Under the pieces are notes generated by a model. That model ran no database searches. It had not been told where the DNA came from and saw nothing but the letters and a program-made list of their open reading frames with translations. Shown here in pieces: positions 33,379 through 41,172 of a stretch of 64,000 nt of DNA. A program made the position numbers and the translations under genes. Source of the stretch: Hydrogenobaculum sp. Y04AAS1 (GTDB lineage: Bacteria; Aquificota; Aquificia; Aquificales; Aquificaceae); contig NC_011126.1 in the NCBI RefSeq assembly GCF_000020785.1, positions 186,001 to 250,000 of the forward strand, written 5' to 3'. The number at the start of each line of letters is the position of its first letter. Position 1 is the first letter of the stretch.

Positions 33379-35061
33379 TTAATCTTGTATAGATACTCTT
33401 AACACTTCTTCTAAAGATGTAATTCCTTTGTTTACTTTTATTATACCAGACTGAAACAATGTCTTCATACCTTTTTTAATAGCTATTTCTCTTATCTCTT
33501 CTGTGGTTTTCTTTTGATTTATAGCCTCTCTTATTTCATTATCTACAAACATGAGTTCTGCTATTACAGTTCTTCCTTTATAACCTAAATAGTTGCAATG
33601 TTCACAGCCTTGCTTGCTTGCTTTATATATTGTATTGGTGGTAATGCCGTAATATTCTCTTTTTTCCTTTGTGGGTTCATATGGTATTTTGCAATATGGA
33701 CACAACTTTCTAACAAGCCTTTGAGCGGATACTGCCAAAAGTGAAGATGATATGAGAAACGGTTCTATCCCCATGTCTATAAGCCTTGCTACCGTACTTG
33801 GCGCATCGTTTACATGTAGCGTTGATAGGACTAAGTGCCCAGTAAGAGATGATTTTATCGCTATTTCAGCCGTTATAGCATCTCTTATTTCACCTACAAG
33901 CATAATATCTGGGTCTTGCCTTAAAAATGACCTTAAAACCGATTCGAAAGTCCTTCCTACTTTTTCATCTATTTGGACTTGATTAAGCCCTGGTATATTT
34001 ATTTCTACCGGGTCTTCGGCAGTTACTATATTTACATCTTCTTTGTTTAAGTCTTGAAGTATTGAATAAAGGGTTGTAGTTTTCCCGCTACCTGTGGGTC
34101 CTACCACTAGTATTATCCCATAAGGTTTGCTGTAAGTTTGTTTTAGTTTTTCCACTTCATCTTCTTCAAATCCAAGCGTTTCTAATTTTAAAGCTGAAAA
34201 CTCATCAGGAAACTGCACTCTCATTACTATTTTTTCACCGAATATTGTAGGAAGTGTCGATATTCTAAGCTGAACTTTTTTATTTGATATTCTTACTTTT
34301 ATTGTCCCGTCTTGAGGCTTTCTTCTTTCCGATATATCGAGGTTTGCCAATATTTTAAACCTAGATACTAGTGGTTCTTTTATATTTGTTGGGTAAGTGT
34401 CTATTTTTTTCAGCATTCCATCTATTCTAAATCTTAGAACAATTTCTTTTTCCTGAGGCTCTATATGTATATCAGAAGCACCATCTTTTACAGCTCTATA
34501 AAGTATGGAGTCAGCCAATTTCACGATTGCACTTTCGCTTGATTGTTCTACCAACTTTTCTATATTGATATCGTATTCTTGGTTTACTTCTATATATACC
34601 TCTTCTGTGCTTAAGTCTATAGATCCAGAACTATGAAAGATATTATCTATTACACTTTTTATGTGTGACGGTGCCGCGTACCAGATTATTACATTTGTTT
34701 TTTTGGTAATGTACTTTATTTGATTTTCATCTATGTACGGCATATATGTAGCTACAATAATATTATTGTCAGACATAGAAATGGGTATTATTTTATTTTT
34801 TACTATAAAATCTTGAGGAAATAAGTTTAAAAGATTTTTATCTATTTTATCTATGTTTACTATGCTACCGTATCTATCTACAAATTTAAACATTTTTGAA
34901 TATGCGTTAAGAAGATCTTGCTCAGTTATTTTTTTAGTTTCTACAAGATAGCTTACTATGTCTATATCTAGATCTTTTAATTCTTTTAATGTATTGTCAT
35001 CTATGAGTCCTTCGTTTCGCAAAAATCTTAAAAACCTTAAATTCCTTTCTGTATCCGGCAT
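33379..35061 (-). CDS. pilB: Type IV pilus assembly ATPase PilB / GspE
   Basis: 560 residues. An N-terminal GspE/MshE domain (about 1-150), then the ATPase core with VVGPTGSGKTTTLYS, FLRQDPDIMLVGEIRD and STLHVNDAPSTVARL. A zinc motif CPYC...CEHC joins the arms. It powers pilus extension; GspE cannot be excluded but the adjacent pilT favours pili. No ribosome site is seen, and the ATG lies two bases after the reverse gyrase remnant, so it was probably translationally coupled to that gene. Confidence 0.9.
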   Translation of the reverse strand: MPDTERNLRFLRFLRNEGLIDDNTLKELKDLDIDIVSYLVETKKITEQDLLNAYSKMFKFVDRYGSIVNIDKIDKNLLNLFPQDFIVKNKIIPISMSDNNIIVATYMPYIDENQIKYITKKTNVIIWYAAPSHIKSVIDNIFHSSGSIDLSTEEVYIEVNQEYDINIEKLVEQSSESAIVKLADSILYRAVKDGASDIHIEPQEKEIVLRFRIDGMLKKIDTYPTNIKEPLVSRFKILANLDISERRKPQDGTIKVRISNKKVQLRISTLPTIFGEKIVMRVQFPDEFSALKLETLGFEEDEVEKLKQTYSKPYGIILVVGPTGSGKTTTLYSILQDLNKEDVNIVTAEDPVEINIPGLNQVQIDEKVGRTFESVLRSFLRQDPDIMLVGEIRDAITAEIAIKSSLTGHLVLSTLHVNDAPSTVARLIDMGIEPFLISSSLLAVSAQRLVRKLCPYCKIPYEPTKEKREYYGITTNTIYKASKQGCEHCNYLGYKGRTVIAELMFVDNEIREAINQKKTTEEIREIAIKKGMKTLFQSGIIKVNKGITSLEEVLRVSIQD

Positions 35062-35063
35062 AT

Positions 35064-35581
35064 TTATAAATTATAAATAAATTTAAGATAGTTATACAGT
35101 GTTTTTAGCACCTCTTTATAATCTTCTCCTTTCTCGCTTATTATATCCATTTTGTGTTCTAGTTCTCTGGTAAATTCTTCAGATACCAAATAAGAAAGCT
35201 CTTTGTTTTGCTTTAGAAAGTTATATACTTCTATGCCGAGTTTAGTAGATATAAGCTTTGATCTTTTCTCTATTAGATACTTTCTTTCTAAAAGCCTAGA
35301 AACTATGATAGAGTATGTGGATTGGTCTTCCTATTCCTTTTTCTTTCATTTCTTTAACGAGTTCTTCTTGTGTATAATGGCATTTTTTTTGTAGAAATAC
35401 TCTTCCCATAAGTTTAACTCTTTTTCTATATCGCACTACTCTTTTAAAAACCCTCTTTCAATACATCGCATACGTTTTCTTCTTTTAGACATTTTTCGCA
35501 AGGTAGACCTTTTGCAACTCTATAAGAGGATATATCACCTCCACAGTTTGGGCATAGGTTTTTAAATATAGCCTATATCAT
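35064..35581 (-). pseudogene. Reverse gyrase remnant
   Basis: ATG 35581 follows the hpt stop directly, but codon 3 is TAG. Beyond it the frame reads AIFKNLCPNCGGDISS, then VAKGLPCEKCL: the N-terminal zinc finger typical of reverse gyrase, ending at a stop near 35446. After a junction at about 35437-35443 another frame gives the C-terminal topoisomerase IA end: VRYRKRVKLMGRVFLQKK, YTQEELVKEMKEKGIGRP, then after one extra base near 35322 STYSIIVSRLLERKYLIEK and SKLISTKLGIEVYNFL, finishing at TAA 35064. About 1000 residues (helicase domains and topoisomerase core) are missing. Family recognition is from conserved motifs; I ran no search. Confidence 0.85.
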
Positions 35582-36085
35582 CTATATTTCTATCTGAGCT
35601 ATAAAGCTGAAGTTTCTTCCAAAGCCGTTGTAGTCAAGGCCGTATCCTACAACAAACTTATCTTCTATTTCAAAACCTACGTAATCTGCCTTTATACTAA
35701 CCTCTCTTCTAGAGGGCTTATCAAGGAGCACGCATATCTTAAGGCTTTTCGGATGTTTTGATAATATTAGCTCCTTTACTTTACTTAGTGTTTTGCCCGT
35801 GTCTAATATATCATCTACCAAGATTACATCTTTATCCTTTATATCAAAACTAATATCGCAAAGGATATTAAGATTTGAAGATTTATCTCCTACGTATGAG
35901 CTTACTTTCATAAAATCAACAAACACATTTTTTTGTATATGTCTTGATAAATCACTTACAAACATAAATGAACCGTTTAAAAGCCCCAATATATAAACTT
36001 CTTCGTAGTCTTTTTCTATAGTTTTTGATAATTCTATGACTCTTTTTTGTAAATCAAAGCTGTTTATAATAGGTCTTACTTTCAT
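35582..36085 (-). CDS. hpt: Hypoxanthine phosphoribosyltransferase
   Basis: 167 residues. PRPP-binding loop VILVDDILDTGKTL, GLLNGSFMFVSDL and the DYVGFEIEDKFVVGYGLDYN end are diagnostic. It salvages hypoxanthine or guanine to the nucleotide. Its TAG stop adjoins the ATG of the reverse gyrase remnant. It heads a minus-strand unit hpt-(reverse gyrase)-pilB-pilT. Confidence 0.93.
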   Translation of the reverse strand: MKVRPIINSFDLQKRVIELSKTIEKDYEEVYILGLLNGSFMFVSDLSRHIQKNVFVDFMKVSSYVGDKSSNLNILCDISFDIKDKDVILVDDILDTGKTLSKVKELILSKHPKSLKICVLLDKPSRREVSIKADYVGFEIEDKFVVGYGLDYNGFGRNFSFIAQIEI

Positions 36086-36140
36086 CTTCTAGCCTATTCT
36101 CCAATATTTAACATTTTACCATAATTTGTGCTATAATTTA

Positions 36141-36162
36141 AGGCTACATTTTTGTGGCCTTT
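36141..36162. other. Hairpin between divergent promoters
   Basis: AAGGCTACA-TTTT-TGTGGCCTT: nine pairs with one G-T. It lies after a TATAAT (36132-36137) and before the tRNA-tuf promoter. It has no T-run worth calling a terminator. Role unknown. Confidence 0.35.
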
Positions 36163-36176
36163 AAAAGCTACAAAAC

Positions 36177-36205
36177 TTGAATTTTTTTTGAAGAAATGTT
36201 ATAAT
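36177..36205 (+). promoter_or_regulatory. Promoter of the tRNA-tuf operon
   Basis: TTGAAT (36177-36182), 17 bp, TATAAT (36200-36205). tRNA-Tyr begins 17 bases after the -10 box. A second TATAAT at 36132 could be a weaker upstream start. Confidence 0.8.
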
Positions 36206-36222
36206 ATAACATTTAGTAAGTA

Positions 36223-36309
36223 GGAGAGATAGCCAAGCGGCCAACGGCAAGGGACTGTAAATCCCTCGGGCTTCGCCCTTCGCAGGTTCGAATCCTGCTC
36301 TCTCCACCA
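36223..36309 (+). tRNA. tRNA-Tyr (GTA)
   Basis: Acceptor GGAGAGA/TCTCTCC, anticodon loop CTGTAAA giving GTA, a long variable arm (CGGGCTTCGCCCT) as expected of a class II tRNA, and T-loop TTCGAAT. Discriminator A and CCA are encoded. First of the Tyr-Gly-Thr set, the same order as tyrU-glyT-thrT-tufB in E. coli. Confidence 0.97.
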
Positions 36310-36314
36310 TTTTA

Positions 36315-36386
36315 GCGGATGTAGCTCAATGGTAGAGCAGCTGCCTTCCAAGCAGCAGGCTGCGGGTTCGAGTCCCGTCGTCCGCT
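36315..36386 (+). tRNA. tRNA-Gly (TCC)
   Basis: Acceptor GCGGATG/CGTCCGC, anticodon stem GCTGC/GCAGC with loop CTTCCAA giving TCC, T-arm GCGGG-TTCGAGT-CCCGT. No CCA encoded. Confidence 0.97.
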
Positions 36387-36408
36387 TTTGTTTTTAGTTT
36401 TGTTTTTA

Positions 36409-36481
36409 GCCCTGGTAGCTCAGTCGGTAGAGCACACCCTTGGTAAGGGTGAGGTCGCCGGTTCAAGTCCGGTCTAGGGCT
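36409..36481 (+). tRNA. tRNA-Thr (GGT)
   Basis: Acceptor GCCCTGG/CTAGGGC (one G-T pair), anticodon stem CACCC/GGGTG with loop TTGGTAA giving GGT, T-arm GCCGG-TTCAAGT-CCGGT. No CCA encoded. 31 bp before tuf. Confidence 0.97.
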
Positions 36482-36512
36482 TTTGAAAATTTTTTTGGGG
36501 GTTTAGCGTTTT

Positions 36513-37730
36513 ATGGCAAAGGAAAAGTTTGTTAGAGAGAAAGAGCACATCAACGTAGGTACCATAGGTCACGTTGACCATGGTAAATCTACCTTAACAT
36601 CTGCTATCACCTGTGTGTTAGGTGCTGGTGTATTATCAGGCGGTAAGGCAAAATGCTACCGTTATGAAGAAATAGACAAAGCACCTGAAGAAAAAGAAAG
36701 AGGTATTACCATCAACATAACTCACGTTGAATACGAAACACCAAAAAGACACTACGCTCACGTTGACTGTCCCGGACACGCAGACTACATAAAGAACATG
36801 ATTACAGGTGCCGCTCAAATGGACGGTGCAATACTTGTTGTATCAGCAGCAGATGGTCCAATGCCCCAAACCAGAGAACACGTTTTGCTAGCAAGACAAG
36901 TTAACGTCCCTTACATAGTGGTATTTATGAACAAATGCGATATGGTAGATGACCCAGAGCTATTAGATCTAGTAGAGTTAGAAGTAAGAGACCTGCTAAA
37001 CAAGTACGAATTTCCGGGTGATGATGTGCCAATTATAAGAGGTTCTGCTTTAGGAGCACTAGAAGAACTAGACAAAGGCAAACCAGACAAATGGTGCAAT
37101 GCAATAGTAGACCTTATGAAAGCCTTAGATGACTATATACCATCTCCTCAAAGAGAAACTGATAAGCCATTCCTAATGCCAATAGAAGATGTCTTTACCA
37201 TATCTGGTAGAGGTACAGTTGTCACAGGTAGAGTAGAAAGAGGTGTGCTAAAACCAGGCGAAGAAGTGGAAATAGTAGGTCTAAAAGAAGAATCCCTAAA
37301 AACTACAGCCACATCTGTGGAAATGTTTAGAAAAATCCTTGACGAAGCATTACCCGGTGACAACGTAGGTGTGTTATTAAGAGGTGTAGGTAAAGACCAA
37401 GTAGAAAGAGGTCAAGTCTTAGCAAAGCCAGGTTCTATAACTCCACATAAAAAGTTCAAAGCTCAAGTTTACGTATTGTCAAAAGAAGAAGGTGGTAGAC
37501 ACACTCCATTCTTCCTAAACTACAGACCACAATTCTACATAAGAACCGCTGACGTAACTGGTACAGTGGTAAAGCTTCCAGAAGGTCAAGAGATGGTAAT
37601 GCCTGGTGATAACGTAGAGTTTGAAGTAGAGCTAATACATCCAGTAGCTATGGAAGAAGGCCTTAGATTTGCCATAAGAGAAGGTGGTAGAACAGTTGGT
37701 GCTGGTGTTGTCACCAAGATTATAGAGTGA
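36513..37730 (+). CDS. tuf: Elongation factor Tu, copy 1
   Basis: 405 residues. G1 [11 protein letters not shown]3 DCPGHADY, G4 NKCD are intact. It delivers aminoacyl-tRNA to the ribosome. It is about ten residues longer than in E. coli because of an insertion after the switch region ([14 protein letters not shown]), as in Thermus. The protein is identical to copy 2 at 53337. The ribosome site before this copy is weak compared with copy 2. Confidence 0.98.
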   Translation: MAKEKFVREKEHINVGTIGHVDHGKSTLTSAITCVLGAGVLSGGKAKCYRYEEIDKAPEEKERGITINITHVEYETPKRHYAHVDCPGHADYIKNMITGAAQMDGAILVVSAADGPMPQTREHVLLARQVNVPYIVVFMNKCDMVDDPELLDLVELEVRDLLNKYEFPGDDVPIIRGSALGALEELDKGKPDKWCNAIVDLMKALDDYIPSPQRETDKPFLMPIEDVFTISGRGTVVTGRVERGVLKPGEEVEIVGLKEESLKTTATSVEMFRKILDEALPGDNVGVLLRGVGKDQVERGQVLAKPGSITPHKKFKAQVYVLSKEEGGRHTPFFLNYRPQFYIRTADVTGTVVKLPEGQEMVMPGDNVEFEVELIHPVAMEEGLRFAIREGGRTVGAGVVTKIIE

Positions 37731-37740
37731 GGAAGAAAGT

Positions 37741-37890
37741 ATGAGAGAAATTATTACGTTGGCCTGTACTGAATGCAAGAGAAGAAATTATTCTATCACT
37801 AAAAACAGGCAAAAACATCCCCAAAGGGTTGAAATAAGGAAGCATTGTCCTTGGTGTAACAAGCACGTAGTTCATAGAGAGGTAAAATAG
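37741..37890 (+). CDS. rpmG: Ribosomal protein L33 (zinc form)
   Basis: 49 residues: starts MREIITLACTECKRRNYSIT and has the second Cys pair in HCPWCNKH. Too short for the usual cut-offs but a clear L33 in its standard place between tuf and secE. The last G of its TAG stop is also base 1 of tRNA-Trp. Confidence 0.95.
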   Translation: MREIITLACTECKRRNYSITKNRQKHPQRVEIRKHCPWCNKHVVHREVK

Positions 37891-37962
37891 GGGCACTAGC
37901 TCAATTGGCAGAGCGCGGGACTCCAAATTCCGCGGTTGGGGGTTCGACTCCTCCGTGCCCCG
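37890..37962 (+). tRNA. tRNA-Trp (CCA)
   Basis: Acceptor GGGGCAC/GTGCCCC, anticodon stem CGGGA/TTCCG with loop CTCCAAA giving CCA, T-arm GGGGG-TTCGACT-CCTCC. Its first base is the last base of the rpmG stop codon. Discriminator G; no CCA encoded. Confidence 0.97.
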
Positions 37963-37989
37963 CTCTTACGATGAGTTTTGGGATTTTAG

Positions 37990-38190
37990 ATGGATAAAAT
38001 TTTAAATTTTTTAAAAGAAGTAAAGCAAGAGTTACGCAAGGTATCTTGGCCTGATAAAAAACTCGTCATAAGGGCGACGGTTAGTGTTATAATATTTTCC
38101 TTATTTTTTGGAATTTATTTATGGATTGTAGATTTGAGTTTTACGAAGATTTTGTCGTTTATATTTGGTATTTGGGGTGGTAGTTTATGA
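37990..38190 (+). CDS. secE: Preprotein translocase subunit SecE
   Basis: 66 residues: amphipathic N-terminal helix with [14 protein letters not shown] (the conserved SecE motif) and one membrane helix. Minimal single-span form, which clamps SecY. Overlaps nusG by four bases. Confidence 0.95.
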   Translation: MDKILNFLKEVKQELRKVSWPDKKLVIRATVSVIIFSLFFGIYLWIVDLSFTKILSFIFGIWGGSL

Positions 38191-38924
38191 CTGATATGAA
38201 GTGGTATGCTCTGCAGGTTGAAGCCGGAAAGGAGACCACCGCTAAAGAATCTCTTATGAAGGTTATAGAACTTGACAAGATAAACGATCTGGTAGAAGAT
38301 ATAGTGTTGCCTGCAGAGGAAAAAGTAGTTATAAAAGCCCTAGGGAAAGAAAAATATAGATTATCTTTAAGAGGAAACAACAGGGATATAAGTGTTTTGG
38401 GTAAAAAATGCGTAACTGTATTTAGAATAGAAGAAGGCACTGTAAAGGTTGTGCCATCGGAAGATGATGAAGACTGTAACCATGACTGTATAAGGGCTGG
38501 AGAAATATCTAAACCGGGGCAAAAAATTACTTGCAAGGACAATAAAACTGAAGCAAAAATAGTTTTGGATAATAAAATGTTTCCAGGGTATATATTGTTA
38601 AAAGCTCATATGGACGACAGGCTTTTAAGAGCAATAGAAAAGGCACCGCACGTTTACAAGCCGGTCTTGGTGGGTGGCAAAATAGCCCCTTTGAAAGAGG
38701 AAGAAGTAAATAAAATATTGGCACATGCTCAGAGAGGATTCAAAACCAAAAAAGCGGTATTTGAAAAAGGTGAGCAGGTTAGAATTATAGAAGGTCCTTT
38801 TATGAGTTTTACCGGTACTATAGAAGAAGTGAACTTAGAAAGAGAAAAGTTAAATGTGCTTATTAGCATATTTGGAAGGTTAACACCTGTGGAGCTTGAT
38901 TTTTCACAGGTAGAAAAGATATAA
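38187..38924 (+). CDS. nusG: Transcription factor NusG with inserted domain
   Basis: 245 residues versus about 180 in E. coli. The NGN domain begins [13 protein letters not shown]; an insertion of roughly 80 residues (about 45-130, with DCNHDC and ITCKD) splits it before [10 protein letters not shown]; the KOW domain ends the protein ([18 protein letters not shown]). Aquifex NusG is known to have such an extra domain. It contacts RNA polymerase and links to Rho or ribosomal S10. Confidence 0.95.
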   Translation: MTDMKWYALQVEAGKETTAKESLMKVIELDKINDLVEDIVLPAEEKVVIKALGKEKYRLSLRGNNRDISVLGKKCVTVFRIEEGTVKVVPSEDDEDCNHDCIRAGEISKPGQKITCKDNKTEAKIVLDNKMFPGYILLKAHMDDRLLRAIEKAPHVYKPVLVGGKIAPLKEEEVNKILAHAQRGFKTKKAVFEKGEQVRIIEGPFMSFTGTIEEVNLEREKLNVLISIFGRLTPVELDFSQVEKI

Positions 38925-38934
38925 GGAGTAGCAT

Positions 38935-39372
38935 ATGGCTAAAAAGTTAACAGCTACAGTTGAATTGATGCTTCCAGCGGGGCAAGCGACACCGGCTCCT
39001 CCTGTTGGGCCTGCTTTAGGTCAGCATGGTATAAATATAATGGAGTTTGTGAAGCAGTTTAACGCTGCTTCAAAAGATATGGAACCCGGTACTATTGTGC
39101 CGGTTGTGATTAGTATATATGCTGATAGAAGTTTTACGTTTATAATGAAAACACCGCCTACTTCTTTCTTGTTGAAGAAGGCGGCAAAGGTCCAAAAGGG
39201 CTCATCTGATCCAAAACGTCAAAAGGCTGGTAAGATTACCTTAAATCAGTTAAAAGAGATAGCTCAATTAAAAGCTAAAGATATGAACACTCAAGATCTA
39301 GATGCTGTTATGAGAACGATAGCCGGTACTGCCAGAAGCATGGGCATAGAAATAGAAGGTTATAAGGGGTAA
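38935..39372 (+). CDS. rplK: Ribosomal protein L11
   Basis: 145 residues, with [19 protein letters not shown] at the N-terminal domain and [12 protein letters not shown] at the RNA-binding end. It forms the GTPase-associated centre with 23S rRNA. Ribosome site AAGGAG precedes it; six bases separate it from rplA. Confidence 0.98.
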   Translation: MAKKLTATVELMLPAGQATPAPPVGPALGQHGINIMEFVKQFNAASKDMEPGTIVPVVISIYADRSFTFIMKTPPTSFLLKKAAKVQKGSSDPKRQKAGKITLNQLKEIAQLKAKDMNTQDLDAVMRTIAGTARSMGIEIEGYKG

Positions 39373-39377
39373 GTGTT

Positions 39378-40103
39378 ATGAGAAGAGGAAAGAAGTATAT
39401 AGAGGCTTCTAAGCTTGTAATGCCAGGTAAAACTTATGCTTTGCCTGAAGCGGTAGAGATTCTTAAAAAAATGGAAGACATCTTAAAGCATAAGTTTGAT
39501 GAAACTGTTGAACTTGCTATGAAGTTGGGTGTAGATCCTAAGTATGCCGACCAAATGGTTAGAGGGTCTTTAGTGTTACCGGCCGGGCTTGGAAGAGAGC
39601 TAAAGGTGTTGGTTTTGGCTGAAGGTGATGCTATAAAAGAAGCCCAAAACGCTGGGGCCGATTATGCTGGTGGCGATGATATAATAAATAAAATCCTTAA
39701 AGAGTCTTGGGTAGATTTTGATGTAGTGATAGCTACACCAGAGATAATGCCAAAGGTTGGTAAGCTTGGTAAAGTGCTTGGACCAAGAGGCCTAATGCCA
39801 AACCCAAAAACCGGTACCGTGACACCTAACGTAAAAGCAGCTGTAGAAGAAGCTAAAAAGGGTAGAGTAGAGTTCAAAGTAGATAAAACCGGTAATATTC
39901 ATATGCCTATAGGTAAAATAAGCTTTAAACCAGAAGATATTATGAAAAATGCTTATGCGGCTATAGATGCTGTGGTAAGAGCAAAGCCTCCAGGTGCCAA
40001 GGGCCAATATGTGAAGAATATAGCTATATCTTTAACGATGAGCCCTTCTGTTGAACTTGATATACAAACAACGCTAAAACAATTGCAAGAAGCTGTAGCT
40101 TAA
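39378..40103 (+). CDS. rplA: Ribosomal protein L1
   Basis: 241 residues, containing [20 protein letters not shown]. It forms the L1 stalk and in other bacteria represses its own L11-L1 message. I did not find an obvious L1-binding mimic in the short rplK-rplA leader. Confidence 0.98.
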   Translation: MRRGKKYIEASKLVMPGKTYALPEAVEILKKMEDILKHKFDETVELAMKLGVDPKYADQMVRGSLVLPAGLGRELKVLVLAEGDAIKEAQNAGADYAGGDDIINKILKESWVDFDVVIATPEIMPKVGKLGKVLGPRGLMPNPKTGTVTPNVKAAVEEAKKGRVEFKVDKTGNIHMPIGKISFKPEDIMKNAYAAIDAVVRAKPPGAKGQYVKNIAISLTMSPSVELDIQTTLKQLQEAVA

Positions 40104-40116
40104 GTGAGGTGAAGTT

Positions 40117-40653
40117 ATGAACAAAGAGACGCTTCAGAAGAAGATAGAAACGGTAGAAGGTTATAAGAAAAAGCTTACCAAAAGCAATTTTGTATTGTTT
40201 TTCAACTTCAACGGATTACCTGCGGATGTGGCTACTTCTCTAAGAAGAGAGCTTAAATCTGTAGATTCTGAGATGTTGGTGGGTAGGACTACGCTATTTT
40301 TTAGGGCTTTTGAGAATACGATAATACATGATCACAGAGAAATCTTTGTGGGACCAACGGCTGTTATCTTTTCATACAAAGACCTGGCTAAAACTGCCAA
40401 GATTGTTTTTGATACATGTAAAAGCATTGACAAAGATAACCCGCTCAGATTTGTAAAAGCTGGTATGCTAGGCAATAAATACCTTACGCCTAAAGATATT
40501 GAAGCTCTTGCCAATTTACCAAGTATGGAAGTGCTTGTATCTAAGCTTATGGGTGTATTGCAGGCCCCTGTGGTTGGCTTTATAATGGCGTTAAAAGCTG
40601 TTCCCCAAAAGCTTGTACTTACTTTAAAAGCTGTAGAAACTAAGAATTCTTAA
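40117..40653 (+). CDS. rplJ: Ribosomal protein L10
   Basis: 178 residues; stalk base that carries L7/L12 dimers on its C-terminal helix. Typical core [18 protein letters not shown]. Only 13 bp separate it from rplA, so there is no room for an L10-leader structure of the E. coli type. Confidence 0.97.
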
Positions 40654-40679
40654 AAAATTTTTTTTGGAGGTTTGTAGAG

Positions 40680-41063
40680 ATGGCTACACTTACAATCGAT
40701 GAAATTGTGGACGCTATAAGCGGCATGACAGTGTTGGAAGTTGCAGAGCTTGTGAAAAAGCTCGAGGAAAAATTTGGTGTTTCGGCGGCCGCTATGGTAG
40801 CAGCATCACCAGCAGCCGGAGGAGCTGCAGCATCACCAGCAGCTGAGGAAAAGACCGAGTTTGATGTGATATTACAAGATGCTGGAGCTAACAAACTCAA
40901 CGTTATAAAGGTTGTTAGAGAGCTAACGGGTTTAGGTCTTAAAGAGGCTAAAGACTTAGTGGACGGAGCTCCAAAACCAATTAAGCAAGGTGTATCTAAA
41001 GAAGAAGCGGAAAATATAAAGAAAAAGCTAGAAGAAGCTGGTGCAAAAGTAGAAGTAAAATAA
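40680..41063 (+). CDS. rplL: Ribosomal protein L7/L12
   Basis: 127 residues: dimerising N-terminal helix pair, an Ala-rich hinge (about 40-58) and the factor-binding end with [26 protein letters not shown] precedes it. A hairpin with U-run lies downstream before rpoB. Confidence 0.98.
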
Positions 41064-41101
41064 AGCTTTGGCAACTTTAAGGGTTTTATTAAAAGAAGGT
41101 G

Positions 41102-41136
41102 ATGCACCCCATGTTAGGGGTGCATTTTGCTTTTTT
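41102..41136 (+). terminator. Attenuator between rplL and rpoB
   Basis: ATGCACCCC-ATGTTA-GGGGTGCAT, nine pairs, followed by TTTGCTTTTTT. As rpoBC must be transcribed through it, it is probably a partial terminator that makes L7/L12 message exceed rpoBC message, as in E. coli. Confidence 0.75.
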
Positions 41137-41172
41137 CAATATGTTTAAAAATTTTAATAAGGTGGTGAAGTT

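Noticed and set aside
35203-35394. Plus-strand 63-codon ORF
   Set aside because: It is the antisense of the reverse gyrase tail; the minus strand explains the sequence.
36141-36162. Riboswitch or T-box ahead of the tRNA-tuf operon
   Set aside because: A single nine-pair hairpin without conserved T-box or riboswitch elements; probably upstream of the main promoter.
39200-40010. Antisense ORFs within ribosomal and rpo genes
   Set aside because: All are frame shadows of strongly conserved genes with no start signals of their own.
41102-41136. A full terminator separating rplL from rpoB
   Set aside because: rpoB has no evident promoter in the short remaining gap, so read-through is required; called an attenuator.
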